This document shows positions 36,476 to 45,535 of a stretch of 64,000 nt of DNA, piece after piece (within the stretch, counting starts at the first letter, position 1; every line of letters begins with the position of its first letter). Under the pieces are notes generated by a model that saw nothing but the letters and a program-made list of their open reading frames with translations, did not search any database and was not told the origin of the DNA. Location: positions 997,001-1,061,000 of the forward strand of contig NZ_CP075566.1 of NCBI RefSeq assembly GCF_018502625.1, given 5' to 3'. The stretch comes from Pseudomonas hormoni (GTDB lineage: Bacteria; Pseudomonadota; Gammaproteobacteria; Pseudomonadales; Pseudomonadaceae). A program made the position numbers and the translations under genes.

Positions 36476-37606
36476 ATGGTAGTCAAGGTCCTGGTGGTGG
36501 ACGATTCGGGGTTTTTCCGCCGCCGCGTCTCGGAAATTCTTTCAGCGGATTCGAATATCCAGGTCGTCGGTACGGCGACCAACGGAAAAGAGGCGATCGA
36601 TCAGGCGCTGGCCCTCAAGCCGGACGTGATCACCATGGACTACGAGATGCCGATGATGGATGGCATCACGGCAGTGCGGCACATCATGCAGCGCTGCCCG
36701 ACACCGGTGTTGATGTTCTCCTCGCTGACGCACGAAGGCGCCCGGGTCACCCTGGATGCGCTGGACGCCGGCGCGGTGGATTTCCTGCCGAAGAATTTCG
36801 AAGACATCTCGCGCAATCCCGAGAAGGTCAAGCAACTGCTGTGCGAGAAGATTCTCAGCATTTCGCGCAGTAACCGTCGGGTCAGCGCCTACAGCGCGCC
36901 GGCACCGGCGCCGGTCTCGACGCCAGCCCCGACCCCTGCACCTCCCAGTGTCAGCAGTTATGGCAGCAGCGCGCCTGCACGTCCGGCACCGATCCCGGCC
37001 CGTGCACCTGCGCACGCTCCGTCGTCGCCGGCACCGAAACGCAAAGCCTACAAACTGGTTGCCATTGGCACTTCCACCGGCGGCCCGGTTGCCCTGCAGC
37101 GCGTATTGACGCAATTGCCGGCCAATTTCCCGGCCCCGATCGTGTTGATCCAGCACATGCCGGCGGCGTTCACCAAGGCGTTCGCCGAACGTCTCGACAA
37201 GCTCTGCCGCATCAGCGTCAAGGAAGCCGAGGATGGCGACATCCTGCGTCCGGGCCTGGCGTTGCTGGCGCCGGGTGGCAAGCAAATGATGATCGATGGC
37301 CGTGGCGCGGTGAAAATCCTGCCGGGCGACGAGCGTCTGAACTACAAGCCGTGCGTGGACATCACCTTCGGTTCGGCGGCCAAGTCCTACGGTGACAAAG
37401 TTCTGGCGGTCGTACTGACCGGCATGGGCGCCGACGGCCGTGAAGGTGCGCGTCTGCTCAAGCAGGGCGGTAGCTCGATCTGGGCTCAGGATGAAGCCAG
37501 CTGCGTGATCTACGGCATGCCGATGGCCATCGTCAAAGCCGAACTCGCCGATGCGGTGTACGGCCTCGACGATATTGGCAAGCACCTGGTCGAGGCGTGT
37601 ATCTGA
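36476..37606 (+). CDS. cheB: Chemotaxis protein-glutamate methylesterase CheB
   Basis: 376 residues: receiver domain with Asp55 ([13 protein letters not shown]), a ~70-residue Pro/Ala linker, and a methylesterase domain with catalytic Ser in '[13 protein letters not shown]', His in '[18 protein letters not shown]' and Asp in '[16 protein letters not shown]'. It removes methyl groups from receptors to reset adaptation. The ATG at 36476 follows GGAG. The last base overlaps motC. Confidence 0.97.
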   Translation: MVVKVLVVDDSGFFRRRVSEILSADSNIQVVGTATNGKEAIDQALALKPDVITMDYEMPMMDGITAVRHIMQRCPTPVLMFSSLTHEGARVTLDALDAGAVDFLPKNFEDISRNPEKVKQLLCEKILSISRSNRRVSAYSAPAPAPVSTPAPTPAPPSVSSYGSSAPARPAPIPARAPAHAPSSPAPKRKAYKLVAIGTSTGGPVALQRVLTQLPANFPAPIVLIQHMPAAFTKAFAERLDKLCRISVKEAEDGDILRPGLALLAPGGKQMMIDGRGAVKILPGDERLNYKPCVDITFGSAAKSYGDKVLAVVLTGMGADGREGARLLKQGGSSIWAQDEASCVIYGMPMAIVKAELADAVYGLDDIGKHLVEACI

Positions 37607-38346
37607 TGGATGTACTGAGCCTTATCGGGATCATCATGGCGTTTGTCGCCATCATTGGCGGCAACTACCTTGAAGGCGGTCACCTCGGCGCGCTGGCCAA
37701 CGGTCCGGCGGCGTTGATCGTGCTCGGCGGGACCGTCGGTGCGGCGCTGCTGCAATCACCGATGAGCGCCTTCAAACGCGCCATGCAGATTCTCGGCTGG
37801 ATCCTGTTCCCGCCTCGCGTGGACCTGGCCGGCGGTGTCGACCGCGTGGTGAACTGGAGCCTGACCGCCCGCAAGGAAGGTCTGCTCGGTCTGGAAGGCG
37901 TGGCCGACGCCGAACCCGACGCTTACTCGCGCAAAGGTCTGCAACTGCTGGTGGACGGCGCCGAGCCGGAAGCGATTCGCAGCATTCTGGAAGTGGATTT
38001 CTACACCCAGGAAAGCCGCGACATCGAAGCCGCCAAAGTCTTCGAAAGCATGGGCGGCTATGCGCCGACCATCGGCATCATCGGTGCGGTGATGGGCCTG
38101 ATCCACGTCATGGGCAACCTGGCCGATCCGTCGCAATTGGGCAGCGGTATTGCCGTGGCCTTCGTCGCCACCATCTACGGCGTGGCCAGTGCCAACCTGG
38201 TGCTGCTGCCGATTGCGGCCAAACTCAAATCCGTTGCATTGCGCCAATCGCGTTATCGCGAAATGCTGCTGGAGGGCATTCTGTCGATTGCCGAAGGTGA
38301 AAACCCTCGCTCTATTGAGTTGAAGCTTCAGGGCTTCATGGATTGA
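37606..38346 (+). CDS. motC: Flagellar stator protein MotC (MotA family)
   Basis: 246 residues, four transmembrane helices. The start '[20 protein letters not shown]' and the pore helices 'YAPTIGIIGAVMGLIHVMGN' and 'GIAVAFVATIYGVASANLVL' are MotA-type, with the conserved proline. MotC with MotD forms the second stator of Pseudomonas, used for swarming or high-load conditions. Start shares the last base of the cheB stop. Confidence 0.95.
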   Translation: MDVLSLIGIIMAFVAIIGGNYLEGGHLGALANGPAALIVLGGTVGAALLQSPMSAFKRAMQILGWILFPPRVDLAGGVDRVVNWSLTARKEGLLGLEGVADAEPDAYSRKGLQLLVDGAEPEAIRSILEVDFYTQESRDIEAAKVFESMGGYAPTIGIIGAVMGLIHVMGNLADPSQLGSGIAVAFVATIYGVASANLVLLPIAAKLKSVALRQSRYREMLLEGILSIAEGENPRSIELKLQGFMD

Positions 38347-38361
38347 TGGGGGTAATGGATC

Positions 38362-39252
38362 ATGGCTCGTCGTCGGCAACCTGAAGAACATGTAAACCAT
38401 GAACGCTGGCTCGTTTCCTATGCCGACTTCATTACGTTGCTGTTCGCCTTTTTCGTGGTGATGTACTCGATCTCTTCGATCAACGAAGGCAAGTACAAGA
38501 TCATTTCGGAAGCGTTGATCGGCGTGTTCACCGATTCGGATCGCGCGCTCAAGCCAATCCCCATCGGTGAAGAGCGTCCGAAAACCGTGACCCCGGCCAA
38601 GCCGTTGGTCAAGGACAGCGAGCAGGTCGACGCCGGGATTGCCGGGGCCAGTGATCCGCTGAAAAGCATCGCCGATGACATCAGCGCAGCGTTCGGCGAC
38701 TTGATCAGCTCCAATCAGATGACCGTTCGCGGTAATGAGCTGTGGGTCGAGATCGAACTCAATTCCAGCCTGTTGTTCGGCAGCGGCGATGCCATGCCCA
38801 GCGACATGGCGTTCAACATCATCGATAAAGTCGCAGCGATCCTGAAGCCGTTCGACAACCCGATTCACGTCGAAGGGTTCACCGATGATCAACCGATCCG
38901 CACCGCGCAGTACCCGACCAACTGGGAATTGTCCTCGGCGCGTTCGGCGAGCATCGTGCGCATGCTGGCGATGCAGGGTGTGAATCCGGGTCGACTGGCG
39001 TCGGTGGGTTATGGCGAATTCCAGCCGGTGGCCAACAACGCCACGGCAGAGGGCAGGGCGCGCAACCGTCGCGTGGTGCTGGTCGTGTCACGAAATCTCG
39101 ATGTACGTCGCAGCCTCACCGGCACCGGAACCGCCCATGCGCAACCGGATGCCGCGTTGAAGCGTGCTGGCACACAAACTGCACCTGCACCGGTCAAGTC
39201 GCCGGGACGAGAGAGCGCCGTCAATTCTCCGTCACCCGCATTAATACGTTGA
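38362..39252 (+). CDS. motD: Flagellar stator protein MotD (MotB family)
   Basis: 296 residues. One transmembrane helix near 17-37 with the proton-path Asp22 in 'VSYADFITLLFAFFVVMYSI', then a peptidoglycan-binding OmpA-like domain about 150-245 ('VEGFTDDQPIRTAQYPTNWE', 'LSSARSASIVRMLAMQGVNP') and a low-complexity tail. It anchors MotC to the wall. Confidence 0.95.
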   Translation: MARRRQPEEHVNHERWLVSYADFITLLFAFFVVMYSISSINEGKYKIISEALIGVFTDSDRALKPIPIGEERPKTVTPAKPLVKDSEQVDAGIAGASDPLKSIADDISAAFGDLISSNQMTVRGNELWVEIELNSSLLFGSGDAMPSDMAFNIIDKVAAILKPFDNPIHVEGFTDDQPIRTAQYPTNWELSSARSASIVRMLAMQGVNPGRLASVGYGEFQPVANNATAEGRARNRRVVLVVSRNLDVRRSLTGTGTAHAQPDAALKRAGTQTAPAPVKSPGRESAVNSPSPALIR

Positions 39253-39259
39253 GCTATTT

Positions 39260-39278
39260 CCCGGTCGACCCGACCGGG
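39260..39278 (+). other. Perfect hairpin between motD and parC-like gene
   Basis: CCCGGTCG (39260-39267) and CGACCGGG (39271-39278) with ACC loop, 7 bases after the motD stop and 13 bases before the ATG at 39292. No T run. It could lower translation of the ATPase or protect the upstream mRNA. Confidence 0.5.
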
Positions 39279-39291
39279 TGGAACAATCCGA

Positions 39292-40080
39292 ATGAGAGTC
39301 TGGGCCGTTGCCAATCAAAAGGGTGGTGTTGGTAAAACCACTTCCTCCATCGCTTTAGCCGGGTTACTGGCCGAGGCGGGCAAGCGCGTGGTTGTGGTCG
39401 ATCTCGACCCCCACGGCTCGATGACCAGCTACTTCGGTTATGACCCCGACAGCCTGGAACACAGCAGCTACGACCTGTTCCTGCACAAGGGCAGCGTGCC
39501 GCAAGGCTTGCCCGGTCAGTTGCTGTTGCCCACCAGTCACGCGAGTATTTCGTTGCTGCCGTCGAGCACTGCACTGGCGACGCTTGAGCGTCAGTCGCCG
39601 GGCCAGAGTGGCTTGGGCCTGGTGATTGCCAAGAGCCTGGCGCAACTGTGGCAGGACTTCGATTACGCGGTGATCGACAGCCCGCCGTTGCTCGGTGTGT
39701 TGATGGTCAATGCCTTGGCGGCCAGTCAGCAATTGGTGATACCGGTGCAGACCGAGCACCTGGCGGTCAAAGGCCTGGAGCGCATGGTCAACACCCTGGC
39801 GATGATCAACCGCTCACGCAAACTTCCACTGGCATTCAGCATCGTGCCGACCCTGTTTGATCGGCGCACCCAGGCGTCTCTTGGGACCTTGCGGGTATTA
39901 CGCGACAAGTACCCTGAAGAAATCTGGCAAGGCTACATCCCGGTTGACACGCGTTTGCGCGACGCCAGCCGTGCCGGCGTGACGCCTTCGCAATTCGACG
40001 GCAAGAGCCGCGGCGTGATGGCCTACCGCGCGCTGCTCAAGCACATGTTGACGCAGCAATCCGTTGCGCAGGTGGCGTGA
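39292..40080 (+). CDS. parC: ParA-family ATPase of the chemotaxis cluster (ParC-like)
   Basis: 262 residues. Walker A 'NQKGGVGKTTSSIALAGLLA', switch 'VVVDLDPHGSMTSYFGYDPD' and 'VIDSPPLLGVLMVNA' are ParA features. In polar Vibrio and Pseudomonas, ParC places chemotaxis arrays at the cell pole and passes them to daughters together with ParP. Location between motD and the CheW-domain protein supports this role. The symbol is by context and is not chromosome-partition parA or topoisomerase IV parC. Confidence 0.85.
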   Translation: MRVWAVANQKGGVGKTTSSIALAGLLAEAGKRVVVVDLDPHGSMTSYFGYDPDSLEHSSYDLFLHKGSVPQGLPGQLLLPTSHASISLLPSSTALATLERQSPGQSGLGLVIAKSLAQLWQDFDYAVIDSPPLLGVLMVNALAASQQLVIPVQTEHLAVKGLERMVNTLAMINRSRKLPLAFSIVPTLFDRRTQASLGTLRVLRDKYPEEIWQGYIPVDTRLRDASRAGVTPSQFDGKSRGVMAYRALLKHMLTQQSVAQVA

Positions 40081-40081
40081 G

Positions 40082-40960
40082 ATGAATCGCCCGGTAAAAA
40101 TCACTTCCCGTCCACAACTTGCGCTCCAGTCTTATCTGGAAAGCTTGCTGATGGAAGCGACCGAAGAGTTGCCGTCGGAAATCGAAGCGATTCCCGAGGT
40201 GGTCGAGGTAGAAGCGGCGCTGGACGAGTTCCAGGCTGCGGTGCTTGAAGAGCAGGCGCGTGATGCGCAGAAACCGGCCGAGAAACCGGCAGCCGTTGCC
40301 GCACCGGTCGCAGCACCTGTGGTGAAAGCCCCGGTGGCGCTGATCGAGGCGCCGGCGCCGGTTCTGGCGCCCGTCTCGACCATCGCACCGCTGCTGCAAG
40401 CCCTGGTGCCGCCGATCGTCGAAGTTCATCTGCCGCCGAGCAACACGCCGCCACCGGTGGAAACCGACGGTCGTCCTGCCTGGGCCGCCGAGCCGTTCGA
40501 ATGCCTGTTGTTCGATGTTGCCGGGTTGACCCTGGCGGTGCCGCTGGTGTGCCTGGGCTCGATTTATTCACTGGCCGGGCATGAGCTGACACCGCTGTTC
40601 GGTCAGCCGGACTGGTTCCTCGGGATCCTGCCGAGCCAGGCGGGCAACCTGAAAGTTCTCGATACCGCCCGTTGGGTCATGCCCGACCGCTATCGCGATG
40701 ACTTCCGTCAGGGCCTGCAATACGTTATTTCGGTTCAGGGCTACGAGTGGGGGCTGGCGGTGCATCAGGTCAGCCGCTCGTTGCGCCTGGATCCGAACGA
40801 AATCAAGTGGCGCAGTCACCGTGGTCAACGGCCATGGCTGGCGGGCACGGTGATTGAACACATGTGTGCGTTGCTTGACGTTTCCGAACTGGCCGAGCTG
40901 ATCGCCAGCGGTGGGGCAAAGCACATGGGCGGCAGCAAGCCGGTCCACAAACCGACATAA
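40082..40960 (+). CDS. parP: CheW-domain chemotaxis array protein (ParP-like)
   Basis: 292 residues. An N-terminal half that is rich in Ala, Pro and Glu (about 25-135) leads into a C-terminal CheW-like domain ('FECLLFDVAGLTLAVPLVCL', 'DWFLGILPSQAGNLKVLDTA'). ParP proteins have this layout, bind CheA and ParC, and stabilise polar arrays. The ATG at 40082 (MNRPVKITSRPQLALQSYLE) is one base after the parC-like stop. It could be described simply as a CheW-like protein. Confidence 0.8.
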   Translation: MNRPVKITSRPQLALQSYLESLLMEATEELPSEIEAIPEVVEVEAALDEFQAAVLEEQARDAQKPAEKPAAVAAPVAAPVVKAPVALIEAPAPVLAPVSTIAPLLQALVPPIVEVHLPPSNTPPPVETDGRPAWAAEPFECLLFDVAGLTLAVPLVCLGSIYSLAGHELTPLFGQPDWFLGILPSQAGNLKVLDTARWVMPDRYRDDFRQGLQYVISVQGYEWGLAVHQVSRSLRLDPNEIKWRSHRGQRPWLAGTVIEHMCALLDVSELAELIASGGAKHMGGSKPVHKPT

Positions 40961-40970
40961 AAACAGGCGG

Positions 40971-41019
40971 GGCAAGTGACTTGCCATCGCAACGAACACA
41001 CACCGCTAGGGCGGTTTTT
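40971..41019 (+). other. Two small hairpins before cheW
   Basis: GGCAAGT/ACTTGCC with a one-base centre (40971-40985) and CCGC/GCGG (41003-41014) followed by TTTTT (41015-41019). The second could act as a weak terminator just before cheW. Confidence 0.4.
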
Positions 41020-41033
41020 CGAGGGGTCAGGGT

Positions 41034-41519
41034 ATGAATGATAAGGCGTCGTCTGCAAAGGGTTCCGAAGATCCGATCCTGCAATGGGTAACCTTCAAAC
41101 TGGACAATGAAACCTACGGCATCAACGTGATGCGCGTTCAGGAAGTCCTGCGCTACACCGAAATCGCCCCGGTCCCGGGTGCCCCGAGCTACGTGCTGGG
41201 CATCATCAACCTGCGCGGTAACGTGGTCACCGTGATCGACACCCGTCAGCGCTTCGGCCTGATGAATGCCGAGATCAGCGACAACACCCGGATCGTCATC
41301 ATCGAAGCCGACAAGCAAGTGGTCGGCATCATGGTCGACAGCGTGGCCGAAGTGGTTTACCTGCGTCAGTCGGAAATCGAAACCGCGCCGAACGTGGGTA
41401 ACGAAGAGTCCGCCAAGTTCATTCAAGGCGTGTGCAACAAGAACAACGAATTGCTGATCCTGGTCGAGCTGGACAAGATGATGAGCGAAGAAGAATGGTC
41501 GGAACTGGAGAGTATCTGA
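41034..41519 (+). CDS. cheW: Chemotaxis coupling protein CheW
   Basis: 161 residues, CheW SH3-like domain with the classical core 'VLRYTEIAPVPGAPSYVLGI' and 'INLRGNVVTVIDTRQRFGL'. It joins chemoreceptors to CheA in the array. The ATG at 41034 follows AGGGGTCAGGGT. Confidence 0.96.
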   Translation: MNDKASSAKGSEDPILQWVTFKLDNETYGINVMRVQEVLRYTEIAPVPGAPSYVLGIINLRGNVVTVIDTRQRFGLMNAEISDNTRIVIIEADKQVVGIMVDSVAEVVYLRQSEIETAPNVGNEESAKFIQGVCNKNNELLILVELDKMMSEEEWSELESI

Positions 41520-41912
41520 TTGATTCTTGAGGTTGCGGTCATTGTCCTGTTCCTTTTCTGGGCAGGCACGCTGGCGATGTTTCTGGCGTACATTCGAGGC
41601 CAGCGGCAGATCGCTGCGCAACAGGCCCAGGGCGATGCGCTGCGTGATCAGCGCATCAAGGACCTGGCCAAGCGCGTTGACGACTATCAGAGCGGCAACG
41701 TGCGCATGGGTGAAGACCTGCACGAACTGCGCGCCGTCGTCGGGCCGTTGCCGGACAAGCTGGCTCAGCTTGAACAGCGCGACCCGTCGAGCCTGTCGTT
41801 CGCCCAGGCAGCACGCCTGGTCGGAATGGGCGCGAGTGTTGATGAGCTGACTCAGTCCTGCGGGTTGACCCAGGCTGAGGCGGAGTTGATGAGCAAGTTG
41901 CACAAGAACTGA
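41520..41912 (+). CDS. DUF2802 membrane-anchored protein
   Basis: 130 residues starting at a TTG placed immediately after the cheW stop. One N-terminal transmembrane helix (about 3-23, EVAVIVLFLFWAGTLAMFLA) is followed by a coiled coil and a C-terminal helical region resembling a small HTH ('AQAARLVGMGASVDELTQSC', 'GLTQAEAELMSKLHKN'). It is conserved next to cheW in pseudomonads. No function is known to me; context suggests flagellar or chemotaxis association. The TTG start is unusual but continuous with the family N terminus. Confidence 0.75.
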   Translation: MILEVAVIVLFLFWAGTLAMFLAYIRGQRQIAAQQAQGDALRDQRIKDLAKRVDDYQSGNVRMGEDLHELRAVVGPLPDKLAQLEQRDPSSLSFAQAARLVGMGASVDELTQSCGLTQAEAELMSKLHKN

Positions 41913-41938
41913 TTGTTGCGACTCGGCTGAAATCGCTA

Positions 41939-42025
41939 TCGCGAGCAAGCTTTGCTCCTACAGATTACTGGCGTTCACAACATTCGCGAACACCTGGATT
42001 CCGTAGGAGCAAAGCTTGCTCGCGA
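41939..42025. repeat. Inverted repeat between DUF2802 and flhB-like genes
   Basis: 23-base perfect arms (41939-41961, 42003-42025; core GCGAGCAAGCTTTGCTCC) with a 41-base spacer. It lies between convergent genes and likely ends both transcripts. It is the same palindrome family as 27396. Confidence 0.88.
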
Positions 42026-42041
42026 AGGCGTCTTCGAAACC

Positions 42042-42371
42042 TCAGTAATCATCCCCGCGATCAGTGATGTCCTTCTCGATCATTGGCGCACTCGGATCAT
42101 GTCCTTCAGGGAACTTGCCCTTCAAATTCCACGCAAACGCAATGATCTCGGCAATCGTGCGATACAACTCCTCCGGAATGCTGTCCCCCAGTTCCATCCT
42201 TGCCAGCAGCTTCACCAGCTCGGCGTTTTCGTAAATCGGCACTTCATATTCGCGGGCAATCTTCAGGATTTCTTCCGCCAGCTCTTCGTCGCCCTTGGCC
42301 GTGAGGGTCGGGGCGTGGGTGCCATCGTATTTGAGGGCGATGGCCTGGCGTGGCGTATCGGAATTTCTCAT
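42042..42371 (-). CDS. FlhB C-terminal-domain-like protein (EscU/YscU/FlhB family)
   Basis: 109 residues, cytoplasmic. 'AIALKYDGTHAPTLTAKGDE' and 'ELAEEILKIAREYEVPIYEN' match the part of FlhB just after its NPTH cleavage site, but no membrane domain and no NPTH are present. Such stand-alone domains (YlqH/FhlB type) can partly replace the FlhB C terminus in other bacteria. Its start (ATG complement 42371) overlaps the stop of the FliK-like gene, giving coupled translation. A role in export specificity is inferred. Confidence 0.82.
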   Translation of the reverse strand: MRNSDTPRQAIALKYDGTHAPTLTAKGDEELAEEILKIAREYEVPIYENAELVKLLARMELGDSIPEELYRTIAEIIAFAWNLKGKFPEGHDPSAPMIEKDITDRGDDY

Positions 42372-43942
42372 GCGGTTTCGTCGACCCAGCGTTGTTCGAG
42401 ACGGGTTTGCGGCCCTTGGGGTGGTGTGCCGTGGTGGCAATCGAGATCGCCGACGTTCAGGCCTGACGCCAGCAAGCGTTCGCGCAGCCCGGCCAGATTG
42501 CTCTCGATCAGGCTGGCGGTGTAGGGTCGTTCGGCCCACAGCTGGCTGGACAGGCTGCCCTCGATCAACTGCGCCTGAATTTGCAGGGGGCCCAGCGGCT
42601 CCATGTCGAACGCCAGCTCGACGCGCCACAGTTGTTGCTTGGGTTCGCGTTCGTCACGGCGTTCCTTGGGTTGATCTTTTTCGGGGGCTTCCTCGCGCTG
42701 GAACTTGACCTGCAGCGGCACGATGTCCTGCATATTGCGCATCGGGATTTCAAGTTGCCAGGTGCTCATCAGCCGACCGTCGTCCGTGACGCCGGTCTGC
42801 TCCAGGCTCGACAGTTGATGGCTCTGCAGGCGTGAAACCGCCGCGGCCGCCAAACGCAGCAAGTGCTCCAGATCACCTTCACCGTCCAGGCTTTGCAGGA
42901 AACGCTCGGGCAGGGGAAAACTGGTCGGCTGCGGTTTGGCACTGACCTGACCGAGCATGCCGAGGGCACTGCGCACGAAACTCGGCATGGTCTGGGCCAG
43001 GGTATTGGCAGCAATGATCGCGTTGAGGTTGGTGTTGGCCGGCAACCCCTGGCTCAGTTGCGCGATCAGCTTGAGCAGGTCGCCTTTCATGTCTGGCGCC
43101 AGTGTCGGGTTTTGCCCGGTGAGCAGTTTCGCTTCGAGAAACAGGCCGCTATTGGCCAGTGCCAAGGCCAGGCCTTTAGGCGTACTCAGTTGCTGAACAT
43201 CCGGCAGGCCGGCGAGCAGCTTGTCCACGGCGGCACGCAGGTCGCTGGAGGTCTGGTTCGAGGCTGGCAGGTTTTGCAGGAGTTTGAGCAGTCCGTCCAG
43301 CGAGCCTTGGCGGCTTTGCTGGCTGACGAGTTGCTGGGTGACTGCCAATTGCTCCTGACGGTTGCTCAGCGGGACGAATTTCAGGGTCTGGGTGTCTTGC
43401 ACCAGCGCGCTCAACAAAGTGCCGATGCGCAGAGGCGTCGGACTGTCGATGCTCAGGGTGCTGCCGCTCAGTGACGTGTTGAGCAGGCTCACCAGCGAGC
43501 GAAACACCGTCGGCTGCCCCGGCACTTGCGGCAGCACCTGGGACGTCAGCACTTTGCCTTGCAGCAAGGTGCCCACCGGCAGTTGCGCCGTGTCGAGGCG
43601 GGTGAGGGTGGCGACGCTGGAGGCGATAGCCTGTTGCACGGTGATGGCCAGGTTGCTCGCCGATGGCTGAGTGATCGCCAGGTTCGTGCCCTGAGGCAAC
43701 GGCTGACTGCTGGTGGCCTGAACCGTGGTCTGACGGCCACTCTCGAGGGTGACCTTGAGCAGCAGTTGAAAGGTCTGATCCGCCTGCTTGAGCGACAGTA
43801 CTTCGGCTTTGGCGGTCTGGCCGGCGGTGATCAGGCCCTCCATCGGCGTCAGCAGCTTGAGCAAATCGCCACTCACCCCCTGCGGCCGCGACGTCGCGGG
43901 CGTGGTGGGTGGTAGCGGGAGGATGTTCATTTCGCCTGTCAT
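42368..43942 (-). CDS. Second FliK-like protein (flagellar hook-length control family)
   Basis: 524 residues. A long, Gln/Ser/Thr/Leu-rich region ('LAITVQQAIASSVATLTRLD', 'LQGKVLTSQVLPQVPGQPTV') is followed by a FliK C-terminal-type domain ('VELAFDMEPLGPLQIQAQLI', 'IESNLAGLRERLLASGLNVG'). It is on the opposite strand to the main cluster and forms a two-gene unit with the FlhB-domain protein. An alternative ATG at 43930 (MNILPLPP) has a nearer AGG. Function is unknown; it may control export or filament/hook length. Confidence 0.8.
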   Translation of the reverse strand: MTGEMNILPLPPTTPATSRPQGVSGDLLKLLTPMEGLITAGQTAKAEVLSLKQADQTFQLLLKVTLESGRQTTVQATSSQPLPQGTNLAITQPSASNLAITVQQAIASSVATLTRLDTAQLPVGTLLQGKVLTSQVLPQVPGQPTVFRSLVSLLNTSLSGSTLSIDSPTPLRIGTLLSALVQDTQTLKFVPLSNRQEQLAVTQQLVSQQSRQGSLDGLLKLLQNLPASNQTSSDLRAAVDKLLAGLPDVQQLSTPKGLALALANSGLFLEAKLLTGQNPTLAPDMKGDLLKLIAQLSQGLPANTNLNAIIAANTLAQTMPSFVRSALGMLGQVSAKPQPTSFPLPERFLQSLDGEGDLEHLLRLAAAAVSRLQSHQLSSLEQTGVTDDGRLMSTWQLEIPMRNMQDIVPLQVKFQREEAPEKDQPKERRDEREPKQQLWRVELAFDMEPLGPLQIQAQLIEGSLSSQLWAERPYTASLIESNLAGLRERLLASGLNVGDLDCHHGTPPQGPQTRLEQRWVDETA

Positions 43943-43970
43943 ACGCGGTCACAACCTGAGGAAATTGCCC

Positions 43971-43999
43971 TCTTTAGAGTAGGGCATGGCATGTATAAT
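43971..43999 (+). promoter_or_regulatory. Probable sigma-70 promoter of ccm operon
   Basis: A perfect TATAAT (43994-43999) sits inside a short dyad (GGCAT...ATGCC). A -35 at 17-base spacing, TCTTTA (43971-43976), is weak. It gives a ~130-base leader before the ccmA TTG. The 197-base gap also contains the upstream region of the minus-strand FliK-like gene. Confidence 0.5.
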
Positions 44000-44139
44000 G
44001 CCGCCCGTCTTTCGGAGAGTGGCGAAAACATTGCAATTGTTTGACGCAGCTCTCTAGAACAGGCCGCCAATGCATCTATGCTGCATCTCTTTAGCGGCTG
44101 CTCCGCCGCCGACTTGAACCGCAAAAGGCCCGTGATCTC

Positions 44140-44775
44140 TTGACCAGTCCTGTCCTGCAAACCGTTGCACTCGCCTGTGAGCGAGACCTTCGGCTGCTCT
44201 TCGAAAATCTCGAATTGAGACTGGCCAGTGGCGAAATGTTGCAAATCAGCGGCCCCAACGGCAGTGGCAAAACCAGCCTTTTACGTCTGCTGTCGGGCCT
44301 GATGCAGCCGACCGCCGGTCAAGTGCTGCTCAACGGCCAGCCGTTGAACGAACAACGCAGTGAACTGGCGCGCAACCTGCTGTGGATCGGCCATGCCGCA
44401 GGCATCAAGGATTTGCTGACACCGGAAGAAAACCTCAGCTGGCTCTGCGCCCTGCATCAACCGGCCTCCCATGAAGCCATTTGGGCTGCGCTTGCCGCTG
44501 TCGGACTGCGCGGTTTCGAAGATGTTCCCTGTCACACCCTGTCCGCTGGTCAGCAACGCCGCGTGGCGTTGGCGCGTCTGTACCTGGATAGTCCGCCACT
44601 GTGGATCCTCGACGAGCCATTCACCGCACTCGACAAGCAAGGCGTGGCGCAACTCGAAGAACACCTGGCCGCGCACTGTGAGCGCGGCGGCATGGTCGTG
44701 CTGACCACTCACCACACGCTGAACCGGATGCCGGTCGGTTATCGCGACATCGATTTGGGGAACTGGGCCGTATGA
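44140..44775 (+). CDS. ccmA: Heme exporter ATPase CcmA
   Basis: 211 residues from a TTG at 44140 ([20 protein letters not shown]). Walker A '[20 protein letters not shown]', signature '[16 protein letters not shown]' and Walker B '[11 protein letters not shown]' are ABC features. CcmA with CcmB, CcmC and CcmD releases holo-CcmE in cytochrome c maturation. The TTG start is shared by family members; no other in-frame ATG fits. Confidence 0.95.
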   Translation: MTSPVLQTVALACERDLRLLFENLELRLASGEMLQISGPNGSGKTSLLRLLSGLMQPTAGQVLLNGQPLNEQRSELARNLLWIGHAAGIKDLLTPEENLSWLCALHQPASHEAIWAALAAVGLRGFEDVPCHTLSAGQQRRVALARLYLDSPPLWILDEPFTALDKQGVAQLEEHLAAHCERGGMVVLTTHHTLNRMPVGYRDIDLGNWAV

Positions 44776-45440
44776 GTGTTTTCGGCCTGTTGGTCGCCCG
44801 TGAGGCTCGCTTGTTGTTCCGCCGTCCGGCGGAACTGGCCAATCCGCTCGTATTCTTCGCGATCGTGGTTTCGCTGTTCCCGTTGGCGGTCGGCCCCGAG
44901 TCTCAATTGTTGCAAACCTTGTCTCCGGGACTGGTCTGGGTGGCGGCCCTTTTATCGGTTCTGCTCTCGCTGGACGGGCTTTTCCGCAGTGATTTCGAAG
45001 ACGGTTCCCTTGAGCAGTGGGTCCTTTCGCCGCACCCCCTGCCTCTTCTGGTTTTGGCCAAGGTGCTGGCACACTGGGCCTTCTCTGGTCTGGCACTGGT
45101 TTTGCTCGCTCCATTGCTGGCGTTGATGCTCGGTTTGCCAACCGCCTGTCTGCCGGTGTTGCTGCTTTCCCTGTTGCTCGGTACACCGGTGCTCAGCTTG
45201 CTCGGTGCGGTAGGCGCAGCCCTGACGGTGGGGTTGAAGCGTGGTGGCCTGTTGCTGGCGCTGCTGATTCTGCCGTTGTACATCCCGGTGTTGATTCTCG
45301 GCAGTGGCGCCTTGCAGGCGGCTTTGCAGGGCATGCCGGCGACCGGTTATCTCCTGTGGCTTGGCAGCTTGACCGCCCTGGCGATAACCCTGACACCTTT
45401 TGCAATAGCTGCTGGCCTGAAGATCAGCGTCGGCGAATAA
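44772..45440 (+). CDS. ccmB: Heme exporter membrane protein CcmB
   Basis: 222 residues, six hydrophobic segments. '[20 protein letters not shown]' and '[20 protein letters not shown]' are CcmB blocks. It overlaps ccmA by four bases (ATGA). It is the membrane partner of CcmA. Confidence 0.95.
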   Translation: MSVFGLLVAREARLLFRRPAELANPLVFFAIVVSLFPLAVGPESQLLQTLSPGLVWVAALLSVLLSLDGLFRSDFEDGSLEQWVLSPHPLPLLVLAKVLAHWAFSGLALVLLAPLLALMLGLPTACLPVLLLSLLLGTPVLSLLGAVGAALTVGLKRGGLLLALLILPLYIPVLILGSGALQAALQGMPATGYLLWLGSLTALAITLTPFAIAAGLKISVGE

Positions 45441-45535
45441 TAATGAGGTCTGATCAATTTTTGATCGCTTTCTTTTAAGAAAGGCAGACCCTTCGCTACT
45501 CATGATGGCGAGTAGCAACCGTGATGGAAACTGCA

